Shown here in pieces: positions 43,667 through 56,483 of a DNA stretch of 64,000 nt; the first letter of the stretch is position 1, and each line of letters opens with the position of its first letter. A program made the position numbers and the translations under genes. Source of the DNA: Hysterangium stoloniferum (taxonomy: Eukaryota > Basidiomycota > Agaricomycetes > Hysterangiales > Hysterangiaceae); NCBI GenBank assembly GCA_015178975.1, contig WHVD01000067.1:124001-188000 (forward strand). The letters are read 5' to 3'. Below the pieces are notes generated by a model. It made no database searches and had not been told where the DNA came from. It saw only the letters and a program-made list of their open reading frames with translations.

Positions 43667-45871
43667 TCATGAACCCCCAACAGAACCATACTCGCTCTCT
43701 CTTCGGTCGCTGACCGCCGACATATCGCCAGTTGAAGAACCATTCATAATCTCTCCACCACCGTTGACTGGATGGGAAGGCCCTGCCATGGAAAGTGCGT
43801 CTTCCGGCCCCTGAGGCACCCCAGGCATCGGCTCCACAGCATAAAACCAGAATTTGCTCTTCTTCTTGCCAGCTATGACCGGAAGCGCAACTTCATTTGG
43901 CCGAAGAGCAGTTGCCTTAGGGGGTTCAGGTTGGGGATCTAGGTCCATCATTTCCTCATGCAAAGAGGGAGTCGCCGATCCACTAGTACGAGCACGTTTC
44001 AATGGGGGCTGGTCAATCGATAGGTCGCCTGTCGCGCCAAGTCGACTCGATCGTCGTTCACCTCGCCATTCTGCATTCGAATTACGATTGCTATGGCCAT
44101 TGGTGACTGTTGTCCGTGTTGATCGACGGCGTTCTGTGCCGGCGATTGCAGCTGCTCGTCGTGGACGTCGACGTCCAAACCCTCCGTCATCTTCCTCTTC
44201 GTCGCTCATTGCATCATCGTTGATGAAGTCCGCTTCATCGTCCATACGATCGTCATAATTATCATCAATGAATTCTTCTTCTTCTTCCTCATCCTCCTAA
44301 GATTTAATATGAAAGAAACAATAATTCATTGGCAATAACAACTTACTTCATCCTCCCCATTGAAATATACATAGTCTGGCTTGCGCGAAGATCTGCGTGT
44401 CCGAGGACCTTTCATACTCATCTCCGCTACTTGAGCAGCTGCCAGTTGCTTTTGTAGCATTTTCTTTTGTGCTCTTGAGATGCGCTATAAAATGGCAACC
44501 ATCAATGAGTTGACCACTTTTGCAAAACTGAGATAAGAGATACCTGTAGTTCAGTATCTACGGCCTCAATCCGACTTTCCAGAACCTTGATCAATGCAAA
44601 ATGTGCAGTATCTGTTTTCGGTCGTCTCTCCCCTTCCTTTATCGGGGGAGGGGCATTTTCTTTGAGATCTTCAATTACTTTCAAATAATCTTCCTTCGTT
44701 GAAGAAAGCTTGACAAAGGTCGCGGTGACTTTCCATGGGTTGGTGGATACGTACAGCCGAGGCGACGCTAACAGAAAATCACGTTAGAAATGAGTCATTC
44801 TCGTGTCATATAGAATATGTGGCACAGATGTGCCAAAGAAAAAGCATCCGGTGCGCTTGTTCACGCTCGAAAGACATTCGAATACGAAAACAGAAAAAAT
44901 GGCATACCGTCCATTGCCCAATAACGTTTCTTTTTCGCGTCCTGGCCGAGTGGGACTAATGCAAGATTGGCCCTGGAATATGGGTCATTGTCGGGAAGTT
45001 GTTGTGCCTCCTGGGATATTTCGACATGAGATTTCTTGTGTTTCATGTGAACGATACCCCAAGCTCGGTCTATAAGGCCTTTGATCTCTGTACTGTTGCA
45101 TAGTTGCCATTCAACCAGTTGACGAAGTATCCGGAGCTTTTTTGCGACAAAGTTGTATGAGCCGTATATCGGCTAACAGATACAATTTACAGACCTTCGT
45201 ACCCCAGTGCAAGGAAAAGAAATCATTTCCATTGAAAGGATCAAGGTTCATCATTTGTCTCTCATCCCAAAAAGTCGAACGCTCTCCTTTGGCAAATGTT
45301 TCTGCAAAATAGGCTTGGACAGTCCCGGAGATGAGGTCAGGCCTATAGGGGCAGCCACCTGAGATGGGTGGAGGACGAGCTCGATAGGCAAGACGCACCC
45401 AATATTACGCGTTTGGGGTCGTAGATATAACATAAATCGCGCTAAAAGTTGTTCTAGGATCGGATGTGGCCCATTAAAGAGCAATGCATCCTCCAAACTG
45501 CAACAACATCGTGAGCGACATTCAGAGACTGTCCATCTCGAGATCGCATTCAAAACCCACTCTGAGACACATTCCAGTCCATCTATCTCCTGTTTCAGTT
45601 TTGTGAACTTGCATACAAAGGAATAGATGAACGCCGTTTCCCATCTGTCAGCCGGATGTGTTGCAGTCGACGGCGGGCAGACGTGACCCTTCTTTATATC
45701 GTCTCTTTCGATAACAGTTACCACCGTGTCTGTCATATGATTGTAGTAGGAAGTAGGTCGCAGGTCGCAGGCAGCGCCGAGATAAGTAGCAAGCAGTTCC
45801 AAACCACGACGAGGGCTTGACTGTGGGCGTCCTAGATGCAGTTGTTCTAACCTTAACCACCGGCTTTTCAT
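43667..45871 (-). CDS. WHIM/DDT-like chromatin-associated protein
   Basis: Readable exons (minus strand) are 45136-44908, 44767-44544, 44484-44347 and 44296-43667; one more ends at 45195, and the 5' exons up to about 45871 are only approximate. The middle part reads NDFFSLHWGTK, LRILRQLVEWQLCNSTEIKG, ANLALVPLGQDAKKKRYWAM and DASPRLYVSTNPWKVTATF, typical of WHIM motifs in ISWI-type remodeller subunits, in which such modules contact linker DNA and nucleosome spacers. Upstream, WETAFIYSFVCKFTKLKQEI and LEDALLFNGPHPILEQLLAR fit a DDT-like domain. Downstream is ISRAQKKMLQKQLAAAQVAE, then a very acidic stretch (FNGEDE, EDEEEEEEFIDD) and a basic tail. The family is recognised from memory; the specific complex is not known. 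Confidence 0.65.
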
Positions 45872-45994
45872 TTCTTAATTCCCACAAGAGGTGAATGTAT
45901 TTCGCATATTGTACAGATAGTGAAGAAAAAGTATATTTATCCAAAAGCACACGTTGAAAAAGAGTTTAAAAAGACACAGCAAGATAACAGGGCA

Positions 45995-46538
45995 TTAACC
46001 GGGTCCTACCTGTACGATAAGATTTAGGACAAATGTCAGAATTTTGATAACGCGGAATGATCAAACGTGCCTTGGGGATGTCATGGTGCTCGCTAAGAGC
46101 CTCGAGTTTGTTGTTGAACTCATTAACGCGGTCCTTGTGAGTTGTACCGGCCAACTTGGCTACTCGTTTGGCAAGCTACAAAAACCACTGTAAGCACACT
46201 AGAGAAGTAACTTTGGGAGTTGTACGTACACGCTCTCGCTGCATTTCCTCGAATCTTTTCTCCGCTTCGGTTTTACCGCCCTCAGCAGCCGGAGAGTTCC
46301 GACCGCTGTTATTTGGTGATTTGATCCCACTTGCTTCACTAGACTCTGTTTCTTGCAAACGAGCTCGGGCTAAATCAGACTTCTCCTTGTCTTTTGACTT
46401 AGAGGACTTCTTCTTCCTATAACAGCTGATCAGAAGAAAAATAGCACGATAATGTCCCACATACTTTTTCTTCACTCCACCATCAGCAACTCCCTTGAGT
46501 TTCAGAGAACCTCCGGGACGAAAATCATAATCTGACAT
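45995..46538 (-). CDS. FAM32A-like nuclear protein
   Basis: Model: complement of 45995-46009, 46071-46175, 46230-46416 and 46465-46538, 381 nt, 126 aa. The sequence MSDYDFRPGGSLKLKGVADG, a Lys-rich tract, EAEKRFEEMQRERLAKRVAK, LAGTTHKDRVNEFNNKLEAL and SEHHDIPKVGPG matches the FAM32A family across eukaryotes. Human FAM32A is a small Lys-rich protein reported in late spliceosomes, where its C-terminal tail reaches the active site. The last intron has a GC donor (AAG|GCACGT...GTACAG); splicing there restores the invariant VGPG end in a five-codon last exon. Divergently transcribed from COG1. Confidence 0.88.
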
Positions 46539-47454
46539 TCGGGGGGATGGAAGCAAGTGGCGAACGCATGTGACTGTTTTGGATAGGTCACAGTCACATA
46601 TAACTGTTGCCGAATGACTGCGGCAGAAGTGTGCATATATTTTTGTTGGCGTCAAATTTGACAGGATAGATATTGGATATTAAGCCCCTCAGCTTCAGAA
46701 TTGAAAGTTGAACATGCGACACTCAGGAACAGGAAGTTTTGAGTTGGTTCTTTATTTTCCACAACTCCATACCTATAAATACCAGTGCACACTAATATGC
46801 GATAGCCGAACAGGACGACGAGAGACGAGAAAGCACACTCTGTCTTCCTGTCGAGCTGAGGCGATTAATTTCGGCATGGCCAACGACTCGGTGCCATCAC
46901 AGCTTGAGTGCCATCAATTGGCGTCTCTCTTTGAAATAATTCCAGAATGACCTCGCCTAAGATAGTGCAATCCTCGGCTAGACCCAGTGACAATATTTGT
47001 GACTTCAGTATATTTATTGATTTCCCGTCTGATTCCTGGGGCGATGCAACAAGAACAATTGATAAAAAACCATTATTGAGCTGAACAACTGTTCTTCCAA
47101 CAATGCTTTTCCAAAGTGCCATACGATTCTAGGAAGGACGATGGGATGCGTGCTATGACCCACATCAATTGTTTGAAAAGACACTTGATCCAGAGGGCTA
47201 CTAGTAAGATAAAAGCTTCGAAAAATTGTCAAGTATATACTATGCTGCGATCCGCCAGTTAGGAATAGTCCTGGTCAAATACATGTAATTAATTGACAAA
47301 TAAACTGTATCCAACAAGTTCTGAGGCATTTGTCTAATCAATTTTTTATTTATTTAGGCACGTGATGCCACGTGGGTCCTATTATGTCAAGTAATTATTC
47401 TGACAAGGTGTGTCCTACCGTGGGCGGCTATTTTCATGACACTAAGTGCTTTCC
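46539..47454. other. Divergent intergenic region FAM32A/COG1
   Basis: About 900 bp with only short chance frames. It contains the paired CACGTG sites described separately. Confidence 0.5.
47359..47374. promoter_or_regulatory. Paired CACGTG (E-box) sites upstream of COG1
   Basis: CACGTG occurs at 47359-47364 and again at 47369-47374, one helical turn apart (CACGTGATGCCACGTG), about 80-95 bp upstream of the COG1 start codon. These are perfect bHLH (Cbf1/Pho4-type) sites. Function is inferred. Confidence 0.5.
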
Positions 47455-50400
47455 ATGGCCACTGGGGAGAAACGTAAATCAAGTCTACCTACAATCCCAA
47501 TCTCACCAAATCCCTTCAATGACCACGCATCTCCCCAGCCACATCCTCAGAAACTTGTTCCGAAGTCCACTGTACGAAAGTCGCTAGTTGAGGAAGGCGT
47601 GTACCCAGATGACCTATTCGTTAAATATACGATAGCAGAAATTAAGGGTATCCAAGCGAGGCTGAGGTGCGTGAGGACGGTTCATATTTGATGCTCAAGG
47701 CTTAAATAATTCTGGAATAGAGTGGATGCAGATGCCAAACAGGAGGAGCTACGACTTATGGTCGGGTACGTGCTTTGGAGCGTACTTTGATTTAAATCAT
47801 TATCTTCACACGGCAAGTGCAGCGAACGATATCGTGATCTATTACAGGCATCCACGTCAATAATATCCATCGCTGGATCGTCTCGTCGCGTTGTGGATGC
47901 TTTGGCTCAAATGCGAGAAGCAGTCGTTCCATCCCATCAAACACAACGTAAACCACGCAGTTCGACAGCCCGCGGTAAAGATGGTATGTGCAATTTGCGC
48001 GTGGCGCAGCTCGTTTAACACAAGGTGTTAGATGCCCACTTGAAGGCGCTTCAATCACTGTCCGCACATATCAAGCTTTTACTAGATGCTCCTGAGCATA
48101 TGTGGCGACTACTGGAAAAGAAACATTTCCTCCAGGCTGCTTGGCTATTTCTTTTGACACGGGTAGTACATCGAGCTTTAGTAGCCGAAGATCCAGAAGA
48201 AGCCGTCTGGCTGAGAGAAGGAATCAATGTTCAGGTTGGGTGCACCTTCGATCATCACAACCATGCTTATTTTCTCACATAGACACAATTCCCTCTTGTA
48301 CAACGACAATGGGACACTGTTTCTCAGTTTCGTCCCCAAATTGCTCATCGTGCTACTCAATACCTTCGAGAGTCTTCCACGACTGCGGAGGTGTGCAGAT
48401 ACTTAATCTCATACAACGAGTCACTTACCTCTGAAATAGACTGCTTGCTCCACAATATTAACCCTTCATCTCCTAGACTCTTTACCCCTGGTAGAAACTC
48501 TGTCGACGTTGTTGTCTCAACGGTTACGAACATTGAATGCGCTTCTTGCCCGAAATTTAGAATTTCGCTCGCCCTCGCGTCCGGGATCACCCATTTTGAG
48601 AAGCCAGGCTAAGCCTCAGATGTCAACGCCTGATGCATTGGCTGCATCTAAGACTGTCTCCGTGATGGAAACGCGTAGACGTAAAAATGCCGTACGCGAT
48701 GTGCGCGAAGCGTTATTGGAAGTCCTTCATGTTATCTGTGGTACAATGCGAATCACAAGGGACATATTTCATCCTGATAAAAACCAAGGTCTTTCTTTGG
48801 TTGAACAGTCTTTGCAACAAATGCAATGCAGTACTCCTACGGAGACAACTATTACAACTTCTTCCCTGTTGTCTACCCTACCATCATCCACACACCTCCT
48901 AACATTGCCGCCTTCCATCTTATCGTACAAGCCATACATTGACCTTACATCGCCCAGTACACATGTAGATCCATCAGTATTGGACACAAAGCTTTCATCA
49001 TGGTTTGATAAGGCCACGCGGGGTTTAAAGGGGCGTGTTCAAGCCTGGCTGGCTGGATTGGAAAACATTCGCGAAGTATGGAACTTACGGCGAAAGCTCT
49101 TGGAGAAGTTGCAAACGAACGAGGGACTTGACGATCCGGAAAAGACACAGATTGAAAGCCTGATTGATACCGGAGTTCAGGTTCGAATTGTGGAACTCAC
49201 AAATACGGCTTTGGAAAAGTTGGAAAGTTGTCTAGACGAAACTCTTAGAGCAACAGTCCAGGATATCAAAAAGGGAACTGCAGGAAGTCGGTTTGGTGAG
49301 TCACTTTCTTTGTCTGATAATCTGCCGTAATCCAATTACCGCAGATACCATGCCACCATCGTTTATGTTTTCTGCTCCACCCCTACCCTCTTTATCCCAA
49401 GCTTCTGATAGCTTGGAAAATCCCGTGTCCCCCTTCAAGCAATTCAAGGGTGCTTTGCGACAACGAGTTGATGGTCGTTCTCCACTCCTGGATCGGGTTC
49501 TTACTATAATTGAGGGTAAAGCATCTGAAATTGAAGATGATTTAAATGTGATGAATGATGATCAACCATGGTAGGTGTCCTGCACCTCTTATCTATCGAT
49601 TGTCTTTACCAATAACCGCAGTGCACTACGGGACAAAATCATGACCTCGTATTATGCAGCCATTGAATCGTCCTCGTCGAGGATCTCTGAAATATTGCAG
49701 ATAATCATGACGGAGCAGTTTACAGATGGTGACGTCGAGACTGATACGGTCGTGAACATCACTGTCTTTTTGGGACGGGTATGTTACGTCCTATCGGACT
49801 CCCCTCACGCTAAGCGTCTGCGATACCCACAAACAAACGTCGAAGGTAATTTACAATCGTAGTCATTTAAAACTATTCTAACGGTGAAATAGCCCTCCGA
49901 CAAGCTTTGCTTGGCCTGCATAAGCAGTCAATGGATCGCTGGCGAAGCCATGTAATATCAAAAGCCACCGATTTTTATGATCCTATAATTTCGTCGTTAT
50001 CACAACCGTCCACTACGAGTGAGTTGATCTTAGGTGGCCTTATCATGTATTATTGATACTATTTCACTTCCATAGTGGACTTTATTTGGCCGAGTCTACC
50101 CTCGTCAGAACTAATGTCTTCCCTCCTATTCATCATCTCGTCACTTGATTCTCTGGGACTCTCTAGAACAGAGTTGATCAACCAGGGAACTGTGCAAACG
50201 ACAATGCACGATCTATGTTCTTCGCTAGCAATGGGAGTACCGACGGAGAAAGTTGCTTGGGGCCGAGAGCCGGCACATCTGTTGTGGGATCTGATATTCC
50301 TGCAAAAGTGTCTGTCTCCGTCTGTGGGCAAATCGCCGACTACGGATAACTTTGAAAACATGGCTACCTTTTGCTCAAATGTACGTCGTCTTTCCGCAAT

Positions 50401-50727
50401 GGCTTGGGAGGCCGTGCTGACACATTTTAGCTACAATCCGTTGCACCAGAAGGTGTCTTTCCTGCTCTCCTTGATCACATTGACCACACCATCAAGCAAT
50501 TTTTATTACGGTCCCAGACACTTTTGGCACCACTAGTAGCAGAGGATCTCTCACAGCAAAATGGGCACGAAAACGGCCATGCAGGCGCTGCAGCCAAAAT
50601 AAAATCCACGCCGCTATTGCCATTCGGTGTGCCCAGTGCTGATCAGGACTATCGTGCAGCAGTGGAGACCGTAAAACCCTCAGCGAGATTTGGCTTGTTA
50701 TTAGTTGGCAGTACTGCAGTGCGATGA
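47455..50727 (+). CDS. COG1: Conserved oligomeric Golgi complex subunit 1
   Basis: Eleven exons: 47455-47666, 47721-47765, 47823-47983, 48032-48234, 48283-48390, 48440-49295, 49345-49570, 49622-49845, 49893-50018, 50076-50380, 50431-50727; 2763 nt, 920 aa. The N-terminal YPDDLFVKYTIAEIKGIQAR, LRLMVGERYRDLLQASTSI and LDAPEHMWRLLEKKHFLQAA are the Vps51/COG1-type tether start, with coiled coil and WRLLE(K)..(F/L)..A signatures. Later segments such as LLDSLPLVETLSTLLSQRL and LHVICGTMRITRDIF and the C-terminal FPALLDHIDHTIKQFLLRSQ agree with a full-length COG1. The COG complex tethers vesicles for retrograde traffic in the Golgi. All splice phases agree. Confidence 0.88.
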
Positions 50728-51585
50728 GCTTTGATTTGTTTTATTATTGATACGTCTGCGTTGGAGGTAATGTAGTCCATTGAGGGGACCAGAATAAATT
50801 TTTAAAAGAAAAGGGTTTCGGCGCTAGTCAGTCAAAGAAGCAAGGAGGCAATCAGCGACTTGAACCTTCAGCGTTGTCGCAATTGACCCATTGGCATTTT
50901 TACGCCAATTCCCAGTAAACAACTCCTATGATCTACCAGGAGTTTGGAGTTTTTCATAACCAGCAGGATGGGAGCCTTAGGGAAAGTGTGAGTATAATTC
51001 ATGTGTCAAGTTTTTTTTTTTTTCGTTTGCATCGTAGGAGCGTACATGAGATTAATATTGCCCATCAAGTATTTATTCAATGTATTTAGTAACTGTCTGC
51101 ATTCCATTATATTCCGACGGGTGAAGAGCCAGGGAATCAGATTTTATTCGACGGGTGAAAAGGGCTCGAATTTTCTCTACGAATTCGACGGGAATGAAAT
51201 CCACGGATAACCCGTCAAATTTCAGCGGATTCTGGGTTCACAGTGATCGCGGCTTAGCAGTGCTAACTGATGCGGATCTAAAGCTCTTTCCGCGCGTAGT
51301 ATAGACACGATGGTACTTTGGATAAATTTCAGTTACACAAGGTGTCGTCGAAAAGGACAAATTGAGGAACTCTTGCTTTGCTTTGCTGCGATGTCTCACC
51401 TTAGTCAGCACCCTCTTAGCCCTAAAGCTCGCACACTCAGTTTCGGGCGTTTCCGTTACCGCGCTGCCGGTGGGACGCGACGGCACTCCTGAGTACTATC
51501 AACGAAATCTCTTGAGACACCCATAAAACTCCCGCGCCTTGTATCAGCGACACACATACCTCGCCAGCTACAGGACTATATCACC
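50728..51585. other. Intergenic region COG1/DUF1748 gene
   Basis: No gene recognised. A TTCGACGG(G) word recurs near 51150-51200. Only chance frames otherwise. Confidence 0.5.
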
Positions 51586-51868
51586 ATGGTCTTAGGAAGA
51601 CTAGTTCATTACACCGTCGACGCCGTTTTATTATCGACTGTGCTTGCAGGAGTGCGGAGGTCGAGTGGTTTCACGTATGTCATGGCATTCTATTATAACA
51701 CACAATGGCTTAAGGTGTTCTCTGCGTAGCATTGACACACCGCTATTAACCGATCCTACTCTTAAATCAGTTGCAGATAGGTTTTTGGGCGTGGGCGAGA
51801 CCGTATTTGACGTTGTACAAGCGACCGCTGTGAATAGTTCTTATTTCAAGAAGGGAAACACACGGTGA
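51586..51868 (+). CDS. DUF1748 small protein
   Basis: Two exons, 51586-51674 and 51730-51868, 75 aa. The sequence MVLGRLVHYTVDAVLLSTVL, AGVRRSSGFT, then SVADRFLGVGETVFDVVQAT and AVNSSYFKK matches the short fungal DUF1748 family, whose yeast members are small mitochondrial proteins of unclear role. One hydrophobic N-terminal segment. Exon 1 is too short to be seen as an open frame by itself. Confidence 0.82.
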
Positions 51869-52220
51869 AGAGAAGAGCTATGGTCCTATAATACGTATAA
51901 TCCATATTGGCTTCTTGCATATTCTATAGGTCCTCAGCTCTGTCCCTAGTAAGGCTTTGATTGTTGTAACCTTTTACTTCACGTGCCACTCCTAAGACCA
52001 TGGCACACCATCAGACTTTGATGCTTTGTATATAGTAGCCATCTGTCCATACAGAAGATAAATGGCTACTATAAACAAAACGCCAAATGATTCTTGTGGT
52101 AGCAGATTCAGTTGAAGAGCTATACAACGCCAAAATCAGCCGTGTAAACACCGACTGTCCTCGCTTGTTATTTCATTCGCAACCCCGCAGGCCCAGCCTC
52201 GTCACCCTCCGCCCGCCGCT

Positions 52221-52777
52221 TTAAGAGTTACCAGATAATAAGTTGTCCAGCAGGGATGCCACGTCTTGTCGACATTGATCGGCCTCCTGTGAAGCAGTCC
52301 TGATTTCCTCGTTTTGTTGGCGGACGATTTGCGCCTCGTCGGAGAGAAGTAGCACCAATTTTAAAGAGTGCGTGATGGACATGAGAGATGACGCTGCTCG
52401 AACCTGGGCAAATCGTAAATTCAGCCGGCTTTTCTCAGTCAAGTTAATGTACCATTGACTCAGTGCGACCTTGAGCCTGAAAGGCTTCTAGTGCGATCTG
52501 GTATTTGTCCTTCTCTTTCACCTGTGAAGAATTTGAGAGGTGCGGCAAGTAATGGAAGAAACAGACTTACCGATGCGATTGCCACAAGGTCAACCATTCC
52601 ATCGACCAAAGTTTCAACTTCATTGTCGAGCCTTTTGTTCCAATCTTCCTCTATATTGTTTAGATATTCTTCTGAAGATACAGCGGGAATAGACTCTAAT
52701 GCACGGAATCCAATATTTGCTGTTGGTAAAGCTGAGGGACGCGACGCATCAGTCTGGAAGGGCACAGGAGCCGACAT
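52221..52777 (-). CDS. MED22: Mediator complex subunit 22
   Basis: Model: complement of 52221-52403, 52453-52521 and 52571-52777, 459 nt, 152 aa. Key segments are YLNNIEEDWNKRLDNEVETL, VDGMVDLVAIAS, then VKEKDKYQIALEAFQAQGRT, ESM joined to VRAASSLMSITHSLKLVLLL and SDEAQIVRQQNEE. This is the MED22 (Srb6/Surf5) pattern: a helical head-module subunit that pairs with MED11 to link Mediator to RNA polymerase II transcription. The middle exon is only 23 codons. Length is typical for the family. Confidence 0.88.
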
Positions 52778-53394
52778 ATGTTCAACGATTGAAGGTGCGC
52801 GGGCGTCAATTATCGCCTTATTAGGAATTTGCAACAAGTTGGGATTGGCCTATTATCAGAAGTAATAGATCTACTAGACTCTGTAGATTCTGTAAAACCT
52901 AATCTATAAAATCCTATTAACACTTCAAATTTTTCTCTTTCTTCTATTAGCTAAAATTCACATGAAATAGATTTGAAAATAGACAGATGGGAGAACCACT
53001 GTTGGTCTACCGCAAAATCCCCTCCAAAGAAGTGAACTTTAAGAAATCAGGTTTATTTTGTACTAAATCTTACTTGAAATAGATGTTTTTGAACACACAA
53101 AAGTGGAATCAATGATAGCCTTTAGGTTGAATTTAGTTTGTCAGTATCTAGTTCCATCTTTGATGAGGGCGAGGTGGAAGATTACTGGACGGGTCTTCTC
53201 CCTTGCTGCCGCTTCTTCCCCCACAACAATGGCTTCACGCCACAAGATCCTCCCTTAGAAACCAAAGCTCTGTACATGGTGAAGTGTTTCTTTCGCCATC
53301 ATGAACTCGCAACACCAAATAACTTTTAATAATATTATTCGATACATTGTAAAGCTAAACCATGTGGGAAATCTCGTAGCAGAGCCTGGCTATA
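52778..53394. other. Intergenic region MED22/LRR gene
   Basis: AT-rich, no gene seen. It contains the MED22 promoter and the end of the LRR gene. Confidence 0.5.
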
Positions 53395-55365
53395 TCAGCC
53401 GTGCACACCATTCTGGTGTTCTTTCCAGATCTATCAGGATGTAGAATCCATACTTAGATATCGAACATGTTTACTACTTTGACAACGTACCTCAAAGAAC
53501 CGTCTCCGATCGCCAACCTTGATACCCCTACAACTTGTCAGATCCAGTGTGGTAAGATGTTCACAGCCGTCCAAAATGCTGAAAAGGGAGTCATCTGAAG
53601 TCTCGATCAGTCACTTAATGCGGGTGCGTGAGATAGACCACATACAACCAAACTTGGTACCGGCCAATTCGAATGTCGATAATTGCTTGCATGAAGCTAT
53701 ATACTGGGCAGCTTCGTCACCTACGTCCGTATTATTCAAATTCAACGTGTGAAGCGGTGACGGTGTATACGATGCAGGATCATCTGACAATCCAACATCC
53801 TCTACCTGATCTTCCATAGGCGCAAGCCCAGCAAGATCAGATGATCGTAAATGAGTTATGCCGGCAAGATTCAGCACCTACGTCGGATGGTCGTATCCGT
53901 TATTGACAAAAGGTCTTGTTTTATCAGCAATCAGGCAGACTCACTTTGCAGCGTCTACCGACTGTGCGGATGAATCTGGCTAGGGCCGAGTTCGCCCTGG
54001 AGCGCAGCCCCAGTTTCGCATTACCAACGAGGCTGATACTTTCAATAGCTTGACACGCGGCCAATACGTCGATGAGTCCGTCTAAAACCTGGTCTGTGAG
54101 GGTGAGCGATCCAGGGGTCGTCCTAACACGGGACGACGGCATGGAGCCCAATGCTCCGAACTGCAGTACACGCAACGAGGAAAAAAAGGCAGTAGGAAGT
54201 TCAATTGTACTTTTCTGCAAAAAGGCTGAAGTTAGAGGTGTCGCCGTGAGGGATAGCTTTTCGAGCTTCAGGGGAAATGATCCATCAAAGACAACAGTCG
54301 GTTGCCGTATAGGAGTGAAGGAGACGTCCAGACGCGTTAGCGCAACGCATCTTGAAGCAATTCGTGACAGTGAAAGTTCTGTTATCAATGTATGCCTGAG
54401 CTTCAAAGATCTCAAACGTTCTAGAGGCTTGGAGGGCGCGTCTTCGTCAGATTCCGGATTTAATATGGTGGCGAAAGCGATATCCGTCTCAGGAATGTAG
54501 AAAAACGAGAATGAGGCTCGGAAACCATCAAAATAGTAAACGACCCACAAGACCACGAATTCCGGCTAACTTCAGCACTTCCAAATCTAGACATTGGCCG
54601 GTGACAAGAGAGATAGATTTCGGGGGAGCCGATGTATAGCTCAAATTTAATATTTTCAGCTTCTTACACCCCTTTGCTAAAGCATCAACGGTTGCTTTGC
54701 CTGCCCTTTCGCACCCACTAGCAAATAAACTAATATCAGTGGCAATATCGTGAATTCCACGTGTGACCGACCGGAGGATTACGGTCTCTAATGTAGGAAA
54801 GTTAGGGAAAATCCGTGCGAATGTGTTATCGGAGATTTTATCCAAGTCAGTGAGTTGAAGACTTTGTAAGGGATATTCCATTTTTCCTAGCGCCTGAAGT
54901 GTCAAAGAGGATACACCTGGCAAGTTGCCCGACAAGGTTATGGGATCGCCACGGAGAAAGTACTTTTATATTTAATGAATATTATAAACACATATAGCTC
55001 GACCGCCAAGTGCTCACGGTTGATATGAAAGGGTGAGAAATTTTTGAGGGATGGGATGTACTTAGCATGGCGAAGAGCCGAGGGACAATAGCATCAGGTA
55101 AGAGTTTCAACCAGTACTGTGTATCATCTCTGTGTTTCTCGAAAAGAATGTCAAGGTTCGCCACAAAAACACGGGCACATAAAGTGACGAGGGCGGGGAC
55201 TGTACGAATAGGAAGGGTACGTGTTGACAAAGATGTGGAAGATGGCGCAGTGAGCTGTGAAGTCAAGGGATTTTGATCGTCTGCAGACGGCGCGCCAAAT
55301 GTATCTGATTTCTTTGCACGCTTGTTTGAGGAGCCTGAACTCTCGATACCCGATCGTTTAGACAT
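53395..55365 (-). CDS. Leucine-rich-repeat protein (RAD7/F-box-LRR type)
   Basis: Multi-exon minus-strand gene. Exon 1 is 55365-55018 (MSKRSGIESSGSSNKRAKKS, then VPALVTLCARVFVANLDILF, YWLKLLPDAIVPRLFAML). Exon 2 begins at 54962 (YFLRGDPITLSGNLPGVSSL). Repeats of the ribonuclease-inhibitor type follow: LQSLQLTDLDKISDNTFARI, KLKILNLSYTSAPPKSISLV, LEVLKLAGIRG, LTRLDVSFTPIRQ, LEKLSLTATPLTSAFL, LHTLNLNNTDVGDEAAQYIA, LTTLDLTSCRGIKVGDRRRF. The stop is placed at 53395 after a last splice giving IWKEHQNGVHG, which is tentative; internal junctions near 54540-54480 are also uncertain. The basic N-terminus and long LRR array recall RAD7-like and F-box/LRR ubiquitin-ligase receptors, but I see no clear F-box. 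Confidence 0.7.
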
Positions 55366-56483
55366 TATCGAATAACAAAAAAATGTCCTGAAGGTAGAAC
55401 TCAGAGTCCGAGTGGAGCCGTCATGTAGGACATCAATGTAGAGTCATGAGCAGCTAGCTACAGCAGCATTATGTAACCCTGGCGCCCGTCTATCACAGTT
55501 AACCTATTTTTGGGAACGGCTTGGGAAACGGCACGCAAGTCCTGTTACGACAAGCGGGCTGGTTCGGGCACGGGTCCCCGAGTATGAATATTGGCAATTT
55601 GTCAATGACGGCCTGCGTTATCTGTCGCGGGTAACACCAGCTTTGCGGGGAATCGTCCGTCGATTTTCGTGGGCGATAAATTCGGATAGAGTATTCGATT
55701 TTGCTTCAAGTGCTGTAAGAAACCTAGAGTCAATCTCACTCCAGCCTCGAGAAACTGGAGAACATCGGAAGTTGCTTTTAAACTCAATACCACATGTCTA
55801 AATTTTTCTCTCTTATACAAGAGACAAAGTAAACGGGAGAATAGACGCAATTAATATAACATACACTTTGGAGAAAGCAGAAATCTCTTGATAGGATGAG
55901 GGATCTGTACAAAGAGAATTGATGGTGGCTTATGGTGTGATGGCATTGAGTACCGGGGCTCCGGTCATTGTCCCTACAATTGAACCTTGATGTACAATTA
56001 TGAGTTACCTTGTGTTAACGCTGTGCGCCACTTTTATGAACTAATAGATGGCTGAGGCTGTGTTTCACTTACATAAGGTATTATTGATGTTGAGATAGAG
56101 GTACTTCGTTAAAGCTATGCAAGCAGAAATCATTATGGGATAGAGATGACGAGTAGTTGTTTTATAGTTGTAGTTTTCGGATATAAGTATGATCACTAAG
56201 ACAATAAGACAACAAATTGAATATTAACTATATACATAAGAGCCCAAGCCTCAGTTAGTCTTTCGTGCAAACCCTGGATACGACAGAGACACATTCGTAG
56301 GCGCGAATAAAAAGTCGGTGTATGAGATTTTTTTAGTATTTAAATATGGGGAAACTATACTATCAATGTATTGTTTGCGAAAATATCGATTTATGAGAAA
56401 AAGTCCCAAAAAAATAATCATATGACGATGACGATGATGAATTGTTATAAGCATTCCACTTGGTCTGCCGGATAAGATTTTTT
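55366..56483. other. Intergenic region
   Basis: About 1.1 kb without a recognisable gene. Open frames here are short and unsupported. Confidence 0.5.
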
